The translations under genes were made by a program, and so were the position numbers. Positions 41,496 to 50,762 of a stretch of 64,000 nt of DNA are shown here, in pieces; the first letter of the stretch is position 1; every line of letters begins with the position of its first letter. This DNA comes from Acidimicrobiaceae bacterium. Its GTDB lineage: Bacteria > Actinomycetota > Acidimicrobiia > Acidimicrobiales > Ilumatobacteraceae. The DNA lies in assembly GCA_016722025.1 (NCBI GenBank), contig JADKGZ010000004.1:62001-126000 (forward strand), in the 5' to 3' direction. Under the pieces are notes generated by a model. That model had not been told where the DNA came from and did not search any database. It saw only the letters and a list, made by a program, of their open reading frames with translations.

Positions 41496-42521
41496 TCACC
41501 GCGCCTCGGCGAGCAACCGCACCAGCGCATCGGCATCGCCGAAGCCGCCGGCCTTGGTGATCACCAGCGGCCCCGAGTCGTCGGCGGCGCGACTCCATGG
41601 CATGCCCGACGCCGCGAAGCCGCCCACCCGTCGCGGGGCATCACCCAGGAACGCCGCAGCCGTGTCCCCACCGATGATCACGAGGTTGTCGGGAGCGCAC
41701 GACTCGAACCGGCCGCGGGCGCGTGCTGCGAGGTCGGCGGCGACGTCGGCGTGCAACGGCCCCTGCGCTGCCGGGGCCGACACGATCTCGATGTCGGGCC
41801 GCGCGGCAGCCAACCGAAGGATCTGTTCGCGCGACACGGCGTTGGCACTCCCGCACACGACCATCGCCGTGCCGGCGATTGACGGCGTCGGCACGTTCGG
41901 GCGCGTGCCCAACCTGGCAGCGAACACCGCTCCGAGGGGGCCGGCCGGCCCGGCGAGCAACACGTCGGCTTCCGCCAACTCGCGTGCCAGGTCGCTCAGC
42001 GACACGGCATCCGGTACGTCGCACACGGCCATCGAGCCGCTTCCCCGCAACCAGGCCCGCAGCGCGTCGGCATCGGCCAGCAGCGCAGCCCCCGGCAGCG
42101 CGTCGAGCGGGCTCCCGATCGGCTCGCCGTGCACCAGCACCTGGCCTCCTACACATGTGCGACCCATCTCCGGCCACCCGGGCAGCAGCACCAGCCGGCG
42201 GCCCGTCGCGGCTCGACGCGCCGACAGCTCCGCCGCCCAGTGGCCGCGCAACGTGGAGTCGATCTTGTGCGCCGTCCAACGAGAGGGGGTGTCGTCCACG
42301 CTGCGCGCGCGGTCGCCGGCAGCCACCACGGTCGCGGCCCGCGACCCCAGATCCACCACGCCACTGCCGTCCGGGGCGCGACCCACGCTCACGGTGATCG
42401 GGCCGACCACCGCCGTGAGCAGAGCGGCCACCTCGAACGCGCCCGTCCGATCATCGGCCGCCACCAACCACTCCCTCATCGGCCGGGCTGACACGGGCAT
42501 CGGCCGGGCTGGAACGGGCAT
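41496..42521 (-). CDS. four-carbon acid sugar kinase family protein (DUF1537)
   Basis: The 341-residue protein has the DUF1537 kinase pattern: VAADDRTGAFEVAAL, TAHKIDSTLRGHWAAEL, LLPGWPEMGRTCVGG, and the C-terminal nucleotide loop LVIIGGDTAAAFL and LVITKAGGFGDADALV. Family members phosphorylate D-threonate, D-erythronate or related acids with ATP. It is shorter than the usual 400-plus residues, so the middle may be trimmed. It starts the two-gene operon with PdxA2. ATG at 42521 fits the -10 TACAGT; a repeated CCGATGCCCG-type sequence gives alternative in-frame starts 7 and 14 codons later. Confidence 0.82.
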   Translation of the reverse strand: MPVPARPMPVSARPMREWLVAADDRTGAFEVAALLTAVVGPITVSVGRAPDGSGVVDLGSRAATVVAAGDRARSVDDTPSRWTAHKIDSTLRGHWAAELSARRAATGRRLVLLPGWPEMGRTCVGGQVLVHGEPIGSPLDALPGAALLADADALRAWLRGSGSMAVCDVPDAVSLSDLARELAEADVLLAGPAGPLGAVFAARLGTRPNVPTPSIAGTAMVVCGSANAVSREQILRLAAARPDIEIVSAPAAQGPLHADVAADLAARARGRFESCAPDNLVIIGGDTAAAFLGDAPRRVGGFAASGMPWSRAADDSGPLVITKAGGFGDADALVRLLAEAR

Positions 42522-42528
42522 CAGCCGG

Positions 42529-42534
42529 ACTGTA
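42529..42534 (-). promoter_or_regulatory. -10 element TACAGT, leaderless start at 42521
   Basis: On the minus strand TACAGT (within TATACAGT) is followed by seven bases and the ATG at 42521. Confidence 0.5.
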
Positions 42535-42577
42535 TACCGGGGCCTCGCACGGGCTGCGTGCGTGCCGGGTGGACGGC

Positions 42578-44137
42578 TCAGTTCACCTTGCGGTCGTGGC
42601 CTTCCCAGTACGGCTCGCGCAGATCCTTCTTGAGCACCTTCATCGCGCCCGACAGCGGCAGCGGCTCGGTGCGGAACTCGACGCTCTTGGGCAGCTTGTA
42701 ACCGGCGATCGCGTCGCGGCAGTGGTCGATGAGCTCGGCGGCGGTGGCAGTGAGCCCCTCCTTCAGCACGACCACCGCATGCACGGCTTCACCCCACTGG
42801 TCGCTGGGGATGCCGATCACCGCCACCTGCAGCACGGCCGGGTGACTGGCGATCGCGTTCTCCACCTCGGTGGAGTACACGTTCTCGCCACCGGTGACGA
42901 TCATGTCCTTCACCCGGTCGACCAGGAACAGGTAGCCGTCGCTGTCGAGGTAGCCGGCATCGCCGCTGTGGTACCAACCGCCGCGAAAGGCTTCGGTCGT
43001 GGCCTCGGGCTTGTTCCAGTACTCGATCATGAAGTTGCCGGCACGTGCGCACACCTCGCCCGGCGTGCCGACGGGCAGCAGGTTGCCATGGTCGTCCTGG
43101 ATGGAGAACACCACCCCCATCGCCGGCTTGCCGGCGGAGCGCAGGTACTTGCCACCGGCGCGGTGCTCGTCGGGGCCGAGGAAGCTGAGCACGCTGGAGC
43201 TCTCGGTCATGCCGTAGCCCTGCCAGATGTTGGTGTCGGGGTACAGCGCGAGCAGCTTCTCGAGCAAGGCCTGCGGCATCGGCGAGGCGCCGTAGACCAG
43301 GTCGGTGAAGCTGCTCAGCCCGTCGGGCGTGAAGTCGGGGTGGGCCATGGTCATGCCGATCATCGTCGGCACCATGACGGTGCTGGTGGGCTGGTAGGCA
43401 CGCACCGTCTTCATCACGGCCGTCGGTTCGAACATCGGCTGGATCACGGAGTGCGCACCCTGTGCCGGCCCACCCAGCACCCCGAACATCGACGCGGCAT
43501 GGAACATCGGGGTCTGGATGAGGTTGACGGTGCTGCGATCGAACTGCAGGCGGGTGAACACGTGGTACGCGTTGAGCATCTCGGCACGCTGGTCGAGCAG
43601 CACGCCCTTGGGCAGGCCGGTGGTACCACCGGTGTACATCAGCACGACCGGATCGGTCTCTTCGCCTTCGTCGGGGATGACGGCGTCGGCCGCGGCGAGC
43701 AGATCGGCGTGCCTGACCGTGTGGGGCACGTCGCCGCCGCCCACCAGCACCACGTGCTCGAGACCGGCCTCCTCCTTCACCGAGTCGATGAGACCGGCGA
43801 AGAAGGCGTCGACGAAGCACACCTTGGTGCCCGAGTCGCGCAGCACGTACGCCAGCTCCTTGGGGGCAAAGCGGAGGTTGAGCGGGTTGACCACGCCGCC
43901 GCCGAGGAACGCAGCGTGGTACAGCTCGAGGTACTCGACAGAGTTGAGCGTCATCACCGCGAACCGGTCGCCGCGGCCGACGCCAAGGCTCTGCAAGCCG
44001 CCGATGGTCGTGCTCACGTTGTACAGGTGCTCGGCGAACGTGGTGCCCACGCCGGTACCGGCATTGGTGGCACAGGGACGGTCGGCGTTGGCGGCGACGG
44101 CGGGCAACAGCAGGCGGTGGTAGATGAGCTCCTTCAT
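42578..44137 (-). CDS. acyl-CoA synthetase (AMP-binding, long/medium-chain fatty acid-CoA ligase type)
   Basis: The 519-residue enzyme has ANL-superfamily motifs: VVLMYTGGTTGLPKGVLLD (P-loop, A3), WQGYGMTESSSVLS (A5), GGWYHSGDAGYLDSDGYLFLVDRVKDMI (A7-A8) and the C-terminal lysine in LPLSGAMKVLKKDLR (A10). It would form acyl-AMP and then acyl-CoA. The size and A5 motif match FadD-like ligases; the substrate is not readable. ATG at 44137 is preceded by TATGGT and six bases. It could supply starter acyl-CoA to the lipid synthase, but it is not in that operon. Confidence 0.85.
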   Translation of the reverse strand: MKELIYHRLLLPAVAANADRPCATNAGTGVGTTFAEHLYNVSTTIGGLQSLGVGRGDRFAVMTLNSVEYLELYHAAFLGGGVVNPLNLRFAPKELAYVLRDSGTKVCFVDAFFAGLIDSVKEEAGLEHVVLVGGGDVPHTVRHADLLAAADAVIPDEGEETDPVVLMYTGGTTGLPKGVLLDQRAEMLNAYHVFTRLQFDRSTVNLIQTPMFHAASMFGVLGGPAQGAHSVIQPMFEPTAVMKTVRAYQPTSTVMVPTMIGMTMAHPDFTPDGLSSFTDLVYGASPMPQALLEKLLALYPDTNIWQGYGMTESSSVLSFLGPDEHRAGGKYLRSAGKPAMGVVFSIQDDHGNLLPVGTPGEVCARAGNFMIEYWNKPEATTEAFRGGWYHSGDAGYLDSDGYLFLVDRVKDMIVTGGENVYSTEVENAIASHPAVLQVAVIGIPSDQWGEAVHAVVVLKEGLTATAAELIDHCRDAIAGYKLPKSVEFRTEPLPLSGAMKVLKKDLREPYWEGHDRKVN

Positions 44138-44143
44138 GCGCCC

Positions 44144-44149
44144 ACCATA
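44144..44149 (-). promoter_or_regulatory. -10 element TATGGT, leaderless start at 44137
   Basis: TATGGT on the minus strand is six bases before the ATG at 44137, with no ribosome-binding site between. Confidence 0.45.
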
Positions 44150-44289
44150 GGCCAGCCTCGGCACCGTCCGACGCGGCCGCCCCGGACGCCGTTCAGGGGG
44201 GTTTCGCAACGGGCATAGGATCACGTCCGACAGCGCCTGGGTGGGGGTGTTGCCGGTTTCCCTACAACTTCTTCTCGAAGGGTGAGCTC

Positions 44290-46866
44290 ATGAGATCGTC
44301 CCGTACCCGGCGCTGGGGTGTCGTCTGCGTCGTTGCCGCAGCCGCCGGCCTCGTCACCGTCCACTCCCCCACCAGTGCCGCGCCGGCCGTTGCCGGCCCC
44401 GGCCAGGTCGACCTGACGTTCCTCAACATCAACGACTTCCACGGCCGCATCGACGCGAACACCGTCAAGTGGGCCGGCACCGTCGAAATGCTCCGGGCCG
44501 CCGCCGGCGAGGCCAACACCGCCCTGCTCGCCGCCGGCGACAACGTCAGTGCCAGCTTGTTCGCATCCGCTGTCCAAGGTGATCAACCGACGATCGACGT
44601 GCTCAACGCGCTCGACCTCGATGCCTCCGCCGTGGGCAACCACGAGCTGGATCAAGGCTTTCTCGATCTCACCGGCCGCATCATCAATGGTGGCGCCAAC
44701 GCGCAGTTCGCCTTCCTCGCGGCCAACATCTACGACAGCGGCGGCGACACCGTGCTGCCGGAGTACGCGCTGCTCACCGTCGGTGGCCAGACCGTCGGTG
44801 TCATCGGCGCCGTCACGCAGGAGACCCCCTCGCTCGTCTCACCCGGCGGCGTCGTCGGTCTCACGTTCGGCGATCCCGTCGACGCGGTGAACCGAGTTGC
44901 CGCTGAGCTCAGCGATGGCAACCCGGCCAACGGTGAAGCCGACATCCTGGTCGCCGAGTACCACGAGGGCGCATCCGACGGCACACCCCCGTCCTCCCTC
45001 GCTCAAGAGCTCGCCAAGGGTGGCATGTTCGCCAAGATCGTGAACCAGACGAGCGCCCTCGTCGACGCGATCTTCACCGGCCACACCCACAAGGCCTATG
45101 CCTGGGACGGCCCCGTTCCCGGCGACCCCACTCGTACTCGCCCGCTGCTGCAGACCGGTTCCTACGGCGAGAACGTCGGCAAGGTGGTGCTCACCGTCGA
45201 CACCACCACGCACGCCGTTGCTTCGTACACGGTTGCGAACGTCGCTCGCACCACCACCCCCGACGCCACCCTCGTCGCCACGTACCCGCGGGTGGCAGCC
45301 GTGAAGACCATCGTCGATGCCGCGCTCGCCTACTCGGCAGCCGTCGGCAACGTGCCGGTGGGCAGCGTCGCCGCCGACATCACCACCGCCTTCACCGGCA
45401 CCGGTCCTTGCGTTCTGGTCGGTGGCGGTCGTGATGACCGCTCGAGGGAGTCGACGATCGGCGACCTGGTCGCCGACTCGATGGTCAGCTCGCTCGGCGA
45501 CCCGGCGCGCGGTGGCGCCACGATCGGCGTGGTGAACCCCGGGGGCCTGCGCAGCGAGCTGTGCTACTCGCCCGACGGGGTCGTCACCTACGCGGAGGCC
45601 AACAACGTCCTTCCGTTCGTCAACAACCTGTGGACCATCACGCTCACCGGCGCCCAGTTCAAGACGCTCCTCGAGCAGCAGTGGCAGAGGAACCCCGACG
45701 GCACCATCCCGTCGCGCCCGTACCTGCAGCTCGGGCTCTCCGAGAACGTCACCTACACCTTCGACGCATCGCTCGCCGAGGGTTCACGCATCACGTCGAT
45801 CACCGTTGACGGACAGCCCATCGACCCCGCAGCCGGGTACCGGGTGGGCACGTTCTCCTTCCTGGCTCTGGGTGGCGACAACTTCCGCGTCTTCAGCCAA
45901 GGCACGAACGTGCGCGACTCGGGCCTCATCGACCGTGACGCGTGGATCTCCTACATCACGGCCAACTCGCCGTTGCAGCCCGACTTCGCGCGGCAAGCGG
46001 TGGGCGTGTCGCCACTGCCGACGACTGCCTCGATCGGCCAGCACCTCACGTTCAACGTCTCGGGCCTCGATCTCACCAGCGTCGGCTCACCGCCGAACAC
46101 CAGCATCTCGGCATCGATCGGTGGTGTGCCCGCGGTGCAGATGCCAGTGGTTGCCGGTGCTGTCGCGCTCGACATGATCGTGCCACCGGGTACCCCGGTC
46201 GGTGCTCAGTCGCTGGTACTGGTGGCCAGCCCGTCGAACACCACCGTCACCATCCCGGTACAGGTGGTCGACAACCGGGTCACGTCCGCCACCACGCTCT
46301 CCAGCAACCGCAGCTCGCAACGTTTCGGCGGCCCGCAGGTGGCCACGCTCACGGCTTCTGTCTCGCTCAGCGACGCCAGTTCTGCCAGCGGCGCGGTCGA
46401 CATCCTGCAGGACGACGTGGTGCTGGCGACGGTGTCACTGGTCGGTGGTTCGGCCACCTTCCAGCTGCCGGCCGACACACCGGCCGGTGCGCACGTGTAC
46501 ACCGCCCGATACGCCGACTCGAACACCATCGCCGGCAGCGTCTCGGCGCCCACCACCGTCACGGTCACCAAGGCCTCGTCGGGCACCCTGCTCTGGAGCA
46601 GCAAGTTCGTGGTCAAGCGTGGCCAGCCGGGCCCGAAGCTCACGGCCTACGTGGCGCTCAACAGCCCTGCTGCAGCCACCGGCAACGTCACGTTCACCCT
46701 CGACGGCAGGGCCATCGGTTCGGCTCCGGTGATCAACGGAGTGGCGACGCTGCAACTGGGCAGCAACCTCACCGTCGGCGTGCACATCGTGCGCAGCCAG
46801 TACTCGGGTACGGCGTCGATCAACGGTTCGACCAGCAACCCGCTCCTCATCATCGTCACACGCTGA
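44290..46866 (+). CDS. secreted 5'-nucleotidase/UshA-like metallophosphatase with Ig-like C-terminal repeats
   Basis: The 858-residue protein starts with a signal peptide (RRWGVVCVVAAAAGLVTVHS, cleavage probably after SAA-PAVA). The calcineurin-like domain has FLNINDFHGRID, LLAAGDNVSAS, AVGNHELDQGF and IFTGHTHKAYAW. The 5'-nucleotidase C-terminal domain has VVNPGGLRSELCYS, NNVLPFVNNLWTITLTG and FSFLALGGDNFRVF. About 290 further residues form Ig-like beta repeats with TVTVTKASSGTLLWSSKF. The enzyme should hydrolyse nucleotides or UDP-sugars outside the cell for phosphate and nucleoside scavenging. GAAGGGTGAG precedes the ATG. No LPXTG or lipobox is seen, so it is probably released or held by the repeats. 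Confidence 0.88.
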   Translation: MRSSRTRRWGVVCVVAAAAGLVTVHSPTSAAPAVAGPGQVDLTFLNINDFHGRIDANTVKWAGTVEMLRAAAGEANTALLAAGDNVSASLFASAVQGDQPTIDVLNALDLDASAVGNHELDQGFLDLTGRIINGGANAQFAFLAANIYDSGGDTVLPEYALLTVGGQTVGVIGAVTQETPSLVSPGGVVGLTFGDPVDAVNRVAAELSDGNPANGEADILVAEYHEGASDGTPPSSLAQELAKGGMFAKIVNQTSALVDAIFTGHTHKAYAWDGPVPGDPTRTRPLLQTGSYGENVGKVVLTVDTTTHAVASYTVANVARTTTPDATLVATYPRVAAVKTIVDAALAYSAAVGNVPVGSVAADITTAFTGTGPCVLVGGGRDDRSRESTIGDLVADSMVSSLGDPARGGATIGVVNPGGLRSELCYSPDGVVTYAEANNVLPFVNNLWTITLTGAQFKTLLEQQWQRNPDGTIPSRPYLQLGLSENVTYTFDASLAEGSRITSITVDGQPIDPAAGYRVGTFSFLALGGDNFRVFSQGTNVRDSGLIDRDAWISYITANSPLQPDFARQAVGVSPLPTTASIGQHLTFNVSGLDLTSVGSPPNTSISASIGGVPAVQMPVVAGAVALDMIVPPGTPVGAQSLVLVASPSNTTVTIPVQVVDNRVTSATTLSSNRSSQRFGGPQVATLTASVSLSDASSASGAVDILQDDVVLATVSLVGGSATFQLPADTPAGAHVYTARYADSNTIAGSVSAPTTVTVTKASSGTLLWSSKFVVKRGQPGPKLTAYVALNSPAAATGNVTFTLDGRAIGSAPVINGVATLQLGSNLTVGVHIVRSQYSGTASINGSTSNPLLIIVTR

Positions 46867-46871
46867 CCATT

Positions 46872-46911
46872 GCCGGCGGTTCCGTTCCCTCCGTGGGGCG
46901 GGGCCGCCGGC
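46872..46911. terminator. inverted repeat between convergent genes
   Basis: GCCGGCGG (46872-46879) pairs with CCGCCGGC (46904-46911) across a 24-base loop in the gap between the nucleotidase and the convergent SCO6745-like gene. There is no T-run; the terminator role is only suggested by position. Confidence 0.3.
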
Positions 46912-46950
46912 GCACGGTGGTCACACCGGGTTCGTGGAGGGCCCGGCCGC

Positions 46951-48207
46951 TCAGCCGCGAGCACGATCGAGCCAGGCGCCGACGGCCTCCAAGCCGTCGA
47001 TGTACTCCTGACCCATCATCTTCGCCATCGACCAACCACCCAGGGCCATGATCTTGTACTTGTCGCCACCGGTGGTGGTGAACCGCAGCTGGAACTCGGA
47101 GTTGGTGGCCAGCCACTCGCGAAAGCCGCCACCCTCGCCCCAGATGGTGGCCGACGCGATGTCGCTGGGCCGCAACCATGCCAACGGCTTCGACGGTTGC
47201 AGCTTCTTGTCGAGGGCCTGCAGCGCCAACAGCCCCTGCGACACGGCGACGGCGTAGGTCTGGTTGCTGAACGACGTGGAGTGAGTGCCGAGCATCGCGC
47301 CGATCATCGGGTCGTCGGCGGGAAAGGCTCCCTGCATGTACGCCCGAACGGCGGTGAACATGCCTCGCTGCTTGTCGAAGACACTCATCCGGCACCCCTG
47401 TGGATCAATGCCGAAGACTATCCGCGCCCGGCCGCGCCAGGCGCCAAGTGCCACCTGAATGGCCTGCAGACCGTTCACGAGCGCCGCCCGTTCATCGTCG
47501 GCCAGCACCGCGAAGGCAGGCGCGACCAGGCGGTCGGTCAGCGCCTCGGCGTCGGCCATCGCGGCCACCAGCGCCTCGTCGATCGTGGGCGCGTCGGCGT
47601 CGGTCCAGCCGAACAGCCCGATGTCGGCAGGGCGCTTGACGAAGTGTGCATCCTTGCTGCTCACTCCCGCCGAGCGCAGCGCCACCAGGTGCGCACTGCC
47701 CCGGTACTCGCGCAGAATGGTGACCAGCTGCATCGCGCGACCGGGTAGGTCGGCGGCCGCCGGCTCGGCGGCGGCACCGGCGAAGAGCGCGAACGCATCT
47801 CCGTCACTGGCGGCGAGCACCTTCTCGGCGGCAGCGACGAACCCTGCGAGACCGGCCACGTCGGCCAGCGCACCACGCCCGTGCTCCGCGCAGCACTCCA
47901 TGTACGCGGCGCCGGCCACGCGCGGCGCGACGATGCTGCGAGCCGTGTTCCACAGCCCGGCCACCATGCCCGGATTGAAGTAGCCGAATGCGGCCGAGAC
48001 GACCGGCGGTTCCACGTCGCCCAACACACCACCGCGACCCAGCGCGTAGAACTGCACGGGGTCGAGCCCGAGCTGCGCACCTCGGGCGGCGGTGGCCGGC
48101 GCGAAGTAGAACGCCGGGCCGCACGCGTTGATGATGGGGCAGGCCAGGGCAACGAGGGCTGCGTCGTCCAAAGGGGCAGCGTCGTTGGAAGCGGCGGTAT
48201 CGGTCAT
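46951..48207 (-). CDS. SCO6745/SalK-like protein with unassigned C-terminal region
   Basis: The 418-residue protein begins like the SCO6745 family: ACPIINACGPAFYFAPATAARGAQLGL, ALGRGGVLGDVEPPVVSAAFGYFNPGMVAGLW and later LVTILREYRGSAHLVALRSAGVSSKDAHFV. This all-helical family is common in actinobacteria and has no settled function. From about residue 270 a second region (IVFGIDPQGCRMSVF; ATIWGEGGGFREWLATNSEFQLRF) is not recognised. ATG at 48207 follows TACGGT by seven bases. The gene is divergent from the dimethylglycine dehydrogenase-like gene. Confidence 0.6.
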   Translation of the reverse strand: MTDTAASNDAAPLDDAALVALACPIINACGPAFYFAPATAARGAQLGLDPVQFYALGRGGVLGDVEPPVVSAAFGYFNPGMVAGLWNTARSIVAPRVAGAAYMECCAEHGRGALADVAGLAGFVAAAEKVLAASDGDAFALFAGAAAEPAAADLPGRAMQLVTILREYRGSAHLVALRSAGVSSKDAHFVKRPADIGLFGWTDADAPTIDEALVAAMADAEALTDRLVAPAFAVLADDERAALVNGLQAIQVALGAWRGRARIVFGIDPQGCRMSVFDKQRGMFTAVRAYMQGAFPADDPMIGAMLGTHSTSFSNQTYAVAVSQGLLALQALDKKLQPSKPLAWLRPSDIASATIWGEGGGFREWLATNSEFQLRFTTTGGDKYKIMALGGWSMAKMMGQEYIDGLEAVGAWLDRARG

Positions 48208-48214
48208 GCCGGGC

Positions 48215-48220
48215 ACCGTA
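48215..48220 (-). promoter_or_regulatory. -10 element TACGGT, leaderless start at 48207
   Basis: TACGGT on the minus strand is seven bases before the ATG at 48207. The 64-base gap to the divergent GTG at 48272 must hold both promoters. Confidence 0.45.
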
Positions 48221-48271
48221 CCCACCCGGTCGTCCGCCCAACGACGCGAGCGCGTGCTTCAATGACTGATC

Positions 48272-50743
48272 GTGAGCCAGCCCACTTCCTCCACGCTCCC
48301 GCCGCGCGCCCGAGTGGTCGTGATCGGTGGCGGCATCATCGGTACCTCGATCGCATATCACCTGGGGCACCTCGGCTGGACCGACACGGTGCTCGTGGAG
48401 CGCGATCAGCTCACCTCCGGCACCACCTGGCACGCCGCCGGCCTGATGGTGACGTTCGGTTCCACCTCCGAGACCTCCACCGAACTGCGCAAGTACACCC
48501 GCGACCTCTACGCCAACCTGGAGGCCGAGACCGGGCTGGCCACCGGCTTCAAGCCGGTGGGCTTCATCGAACTGGCCGCTGACGCAGGGCGGCTGGAGGA
48601 GTACCGACGCGTGAGCACGTTCAACCGCTACTGCGGGGTCGACGTGCACGAGCTGTCGCCGCGCGAGGTGGCCGACATGTTCCCGCTCGCCCGCACCGAC
48701 GACCTGCTGGCGGGCTTCTACGTGGCGGAGGACGGTCGGGTGAACCCCGTCGACGCGACCATGTCGATGGCCAAGGGTGCCCGTCAGACCGGCGTCAGGA
48801 TCGCTCAAGGCGTGTCGGTGCTCGAGGTGCTGATGCGCGACGGCGCCGTCAGTGGTGTGCTCACCGACCAGGGCATCATCGAGTGCGAGTACGTGGTCAA
48901 CGCAGCCGGCATGTGGGCGCGACAGTTGGGCGCCCGGTCCGGTGTCTCGATTCCGCTGCAGGCTGCCGAGCACTACTACCTCATCACCGAGCACATGCCC
49001 GGCCTCGACCCGTCGTGGCCGGTCATCGAGGATCCGGCGAACTACGGCTACTACCGCGAGGAAGTGGGCGGGCTGATGATCGGCTTGTTCGAAAAGGAAT
49101 GCGCACCCTGGAACGTGGGCGCCATTCCCGCCGACTCGTCGTTCACCTCGATCCAGCCCGACTGGGATCGCATGGGCCCCTACGTCGAGGCGGCGATGAG
49201 CCGCGTGCCGAAGTCGCTCGACACGGGCATCCGTACGTTCTTCTGCGGGCCGGAGAGCTTCACGCCCGACCTACGCCCCATCATCGGGCCCGCCCCCGAG
49301 GTGCGCAACTACTTCGTTGCTGCCGGGTTGAACTCGATCGGCATCCTCACCGGTGGTGGGCTGGGCCGGCTGGTCGCGCACTGGATCGTCGACGGCGACC
49401 CGGGGGCGGATGTCACCGCCATACATCCCGACCGCCTCCACCCGTACCAGGCCAACCCCGAGTACCGGCGCACCCGCACGGTCGAGTCGCTGGGCATGGT
49501 GTACGAGTGCCACTACCCGAACAAGGCACTGCAGACAGCGCGCGGCGCAAAGCTCTCACCGCTGCACGCGCGATTGGTCGAGCACGGCGCGTACCTGCGC
49601 GACGTGAGCGGCTGGGAGAGCGCCGACTGGTACGCCGGCCCGGCGGCCGCTCCCGATGGCGGCCCGCTCACATGGGGGCGCCCATCGTGGTGGGCGCAGT
49701 GGGCGGCCGAGCATCGCGCCTGCCGCGAGGCCGTGGTGCTGATGGACATGAGCTTCATGTCCAAGTTCCGGGTGCAGGGCCGCGATGCCGGGGAGGTGCT
49801 GGATCGCATGTCGGGCAACTCGGTCAACGGCGCTTCCGGCCAGATCACCTACACGCAGTGGCTCAACGAGCGGGGCACGCTGGAGGCAGACCTCACCGTC
49901 ACCAAGTTGGCCGACGACTCGTTCCTCGTGGTTGCCACCGACACCGCCCATCGCCACGTCGAGTCGCAGCTTTCACGAGCCTGCGGGCTGGGTGGGCACG
50001 CGTTCGTCACCGACGTCACCGGCGCGTACGCACAGCTCAACGTGCAGGGGCCACGCTCGCGCGAGCTGTTGCAGTCGTTGACCACCGCCGACCTGTCGAA
50101 CGACGCACTCCCGTTCCGCGCCGCCCGCGAGATCGACCTCGGGTTCGCCCGCGTGCTGTGCGCCCGCATCACCTACCTCGGCGAGCTCGGCTACGAGCTG
50201 TACGTGCCCACCGAGCAGGCCATCCACGTGCACGATCGCATCGTCGCGGCAGGGGCCGAATTCGGGCTGCGGCATGCGGGCCTGAAAGCCCTGGCCAGCC
50301 TGCGGATGGAGAAGGGCTACCGCGACTACGGGCACGACATCGACAACACCGATGGGCCGCTGGAAGCCGGCTTCGGGTTCGCGCTCGCCTTCGACAAGCC
50401 GGGCGGCTTCGTGGGTCGCGAGGCGGTGCTGGCCCGTCGCGAAGCCGGCGCACTGCAGCGCCGGCTGGTCTCGGTGCTGCTCGACGACCCAGAGCCGCTG
50501 ATGTACCACGCGGAGGTGTTGCGCCGCGACGGCACTGCCGTCGGCTACATCCGCGCCGCCTCCTACGGCCACACGCTCGGGGGCGCCTGCGGTCTCGCGA
50601 TGGTGGAGGGCAACGGCGCAACCATCACTCCCGCATGGCTCGCCGACGGTTCGTGGACGGTGGAGGTCAACGGCGCCGAGCACCCGGCCACGGTGTCGTT
50701 GCGCCCGCTGTACGACCCCACCAACGCCCGCATCAAGGTGTGA
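48272..50743 (+). CDS. FAD-dependent sarcosine/dimethylglycine dehydrogenase-like protein (DAO-GcvT fusion)
   Basis: The 823-residue protein is a fusion. The N-terminal DAO-type oxidoreductase has VVVIGGGIIGTSIAYHL near residues 16-33 and LTSGTTWHAAGLMV, whose histidine is the covalent FAD site in this family. The C-terminal aminomethyltransferase (GcvT) part has VLMDMSFMSKFRVQGRDA, LNVQGPRSRELLQSL, YLGELGYELYVP and LASLRMEKGYRDYGHDI. Such enzymes demethylate dimethylglycine or sarcosine and transfer the one-carbon unit to tetrahydrofolate. The length (usually about 810-860) is full. The GTG start at 48272 is the only one that keeps the Rossmann motif near the N terminus. Substrate choice within the family is not readable. 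Confidence 0.88.
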   Translation: MSQPTSSTLPPRARVVVIGGGIIGTSIAYHLGHLGWTDTVLVERDQLTSGTTWHAAGLMVTFGSTSETSTELRKYTRDLYANLEAETGLATGFKPVGFIELAADAGRLEEYRRVSTFNRYCGVDVHELSPREVADMFPLARTDDLLAGFYVAEDGRVNPVDATMSMAKGARQTGVRIAQGVSVLEVLMRDGAVSGVLTDQGIIECEYVVNAAGMWARQLGARSGVSIPLQAAEHYYLITEHMPGLDPSWPVIEDPANYGYYREEVGGLMIGLFEKECAPWNVGAIPADSSFTSIQPDWDRMGPYVEAAMSRVPKSLDTGIRTFFCGPESFTPDLRPIIGPAPEVRNYFVAAGLNSIGILTGGGLGRLVAHWIVDGDPGADVTAIHPDRLHPYQANPEYRRTRTVESLGMVYECHYPNKALQTARGAKLSPLHARLVEHGAYLRDVSGWESADWYAGPAAAPDGGPLTWGRPSWWAQWAAEHRACREAVVLMDMSFMSKFRVQGRDAGEVLDRMSGNSVNGASGQITYTQWLNERGTLEADLTVTKLADDSFLVVATDTAHRHVESQLSRACGLGGHAFVTDVTGAYAQLNVQGPRSRELLQSLTTADLSNDALPFRAAREIDLGFARVLCARITYLGELGYELYVPTEQAIHVHDRIVAAGAEFGLRHAGLKALASLRMEKGYRDYGHDIDNTDGPLEAGFGFALAFDKPGGFVGREAVLARREAGALQRRLVSVLLDDPEPLMYHAEVLRRDGTAVGYIRAASYGHTLGGACGLAMVEGNGATITPAWLADGSWTVEVNGAEHPATVSLRPLYDPTNARIKV

Positions 50744-50762
50744 TGCATGAGCGGTCGCTCGG

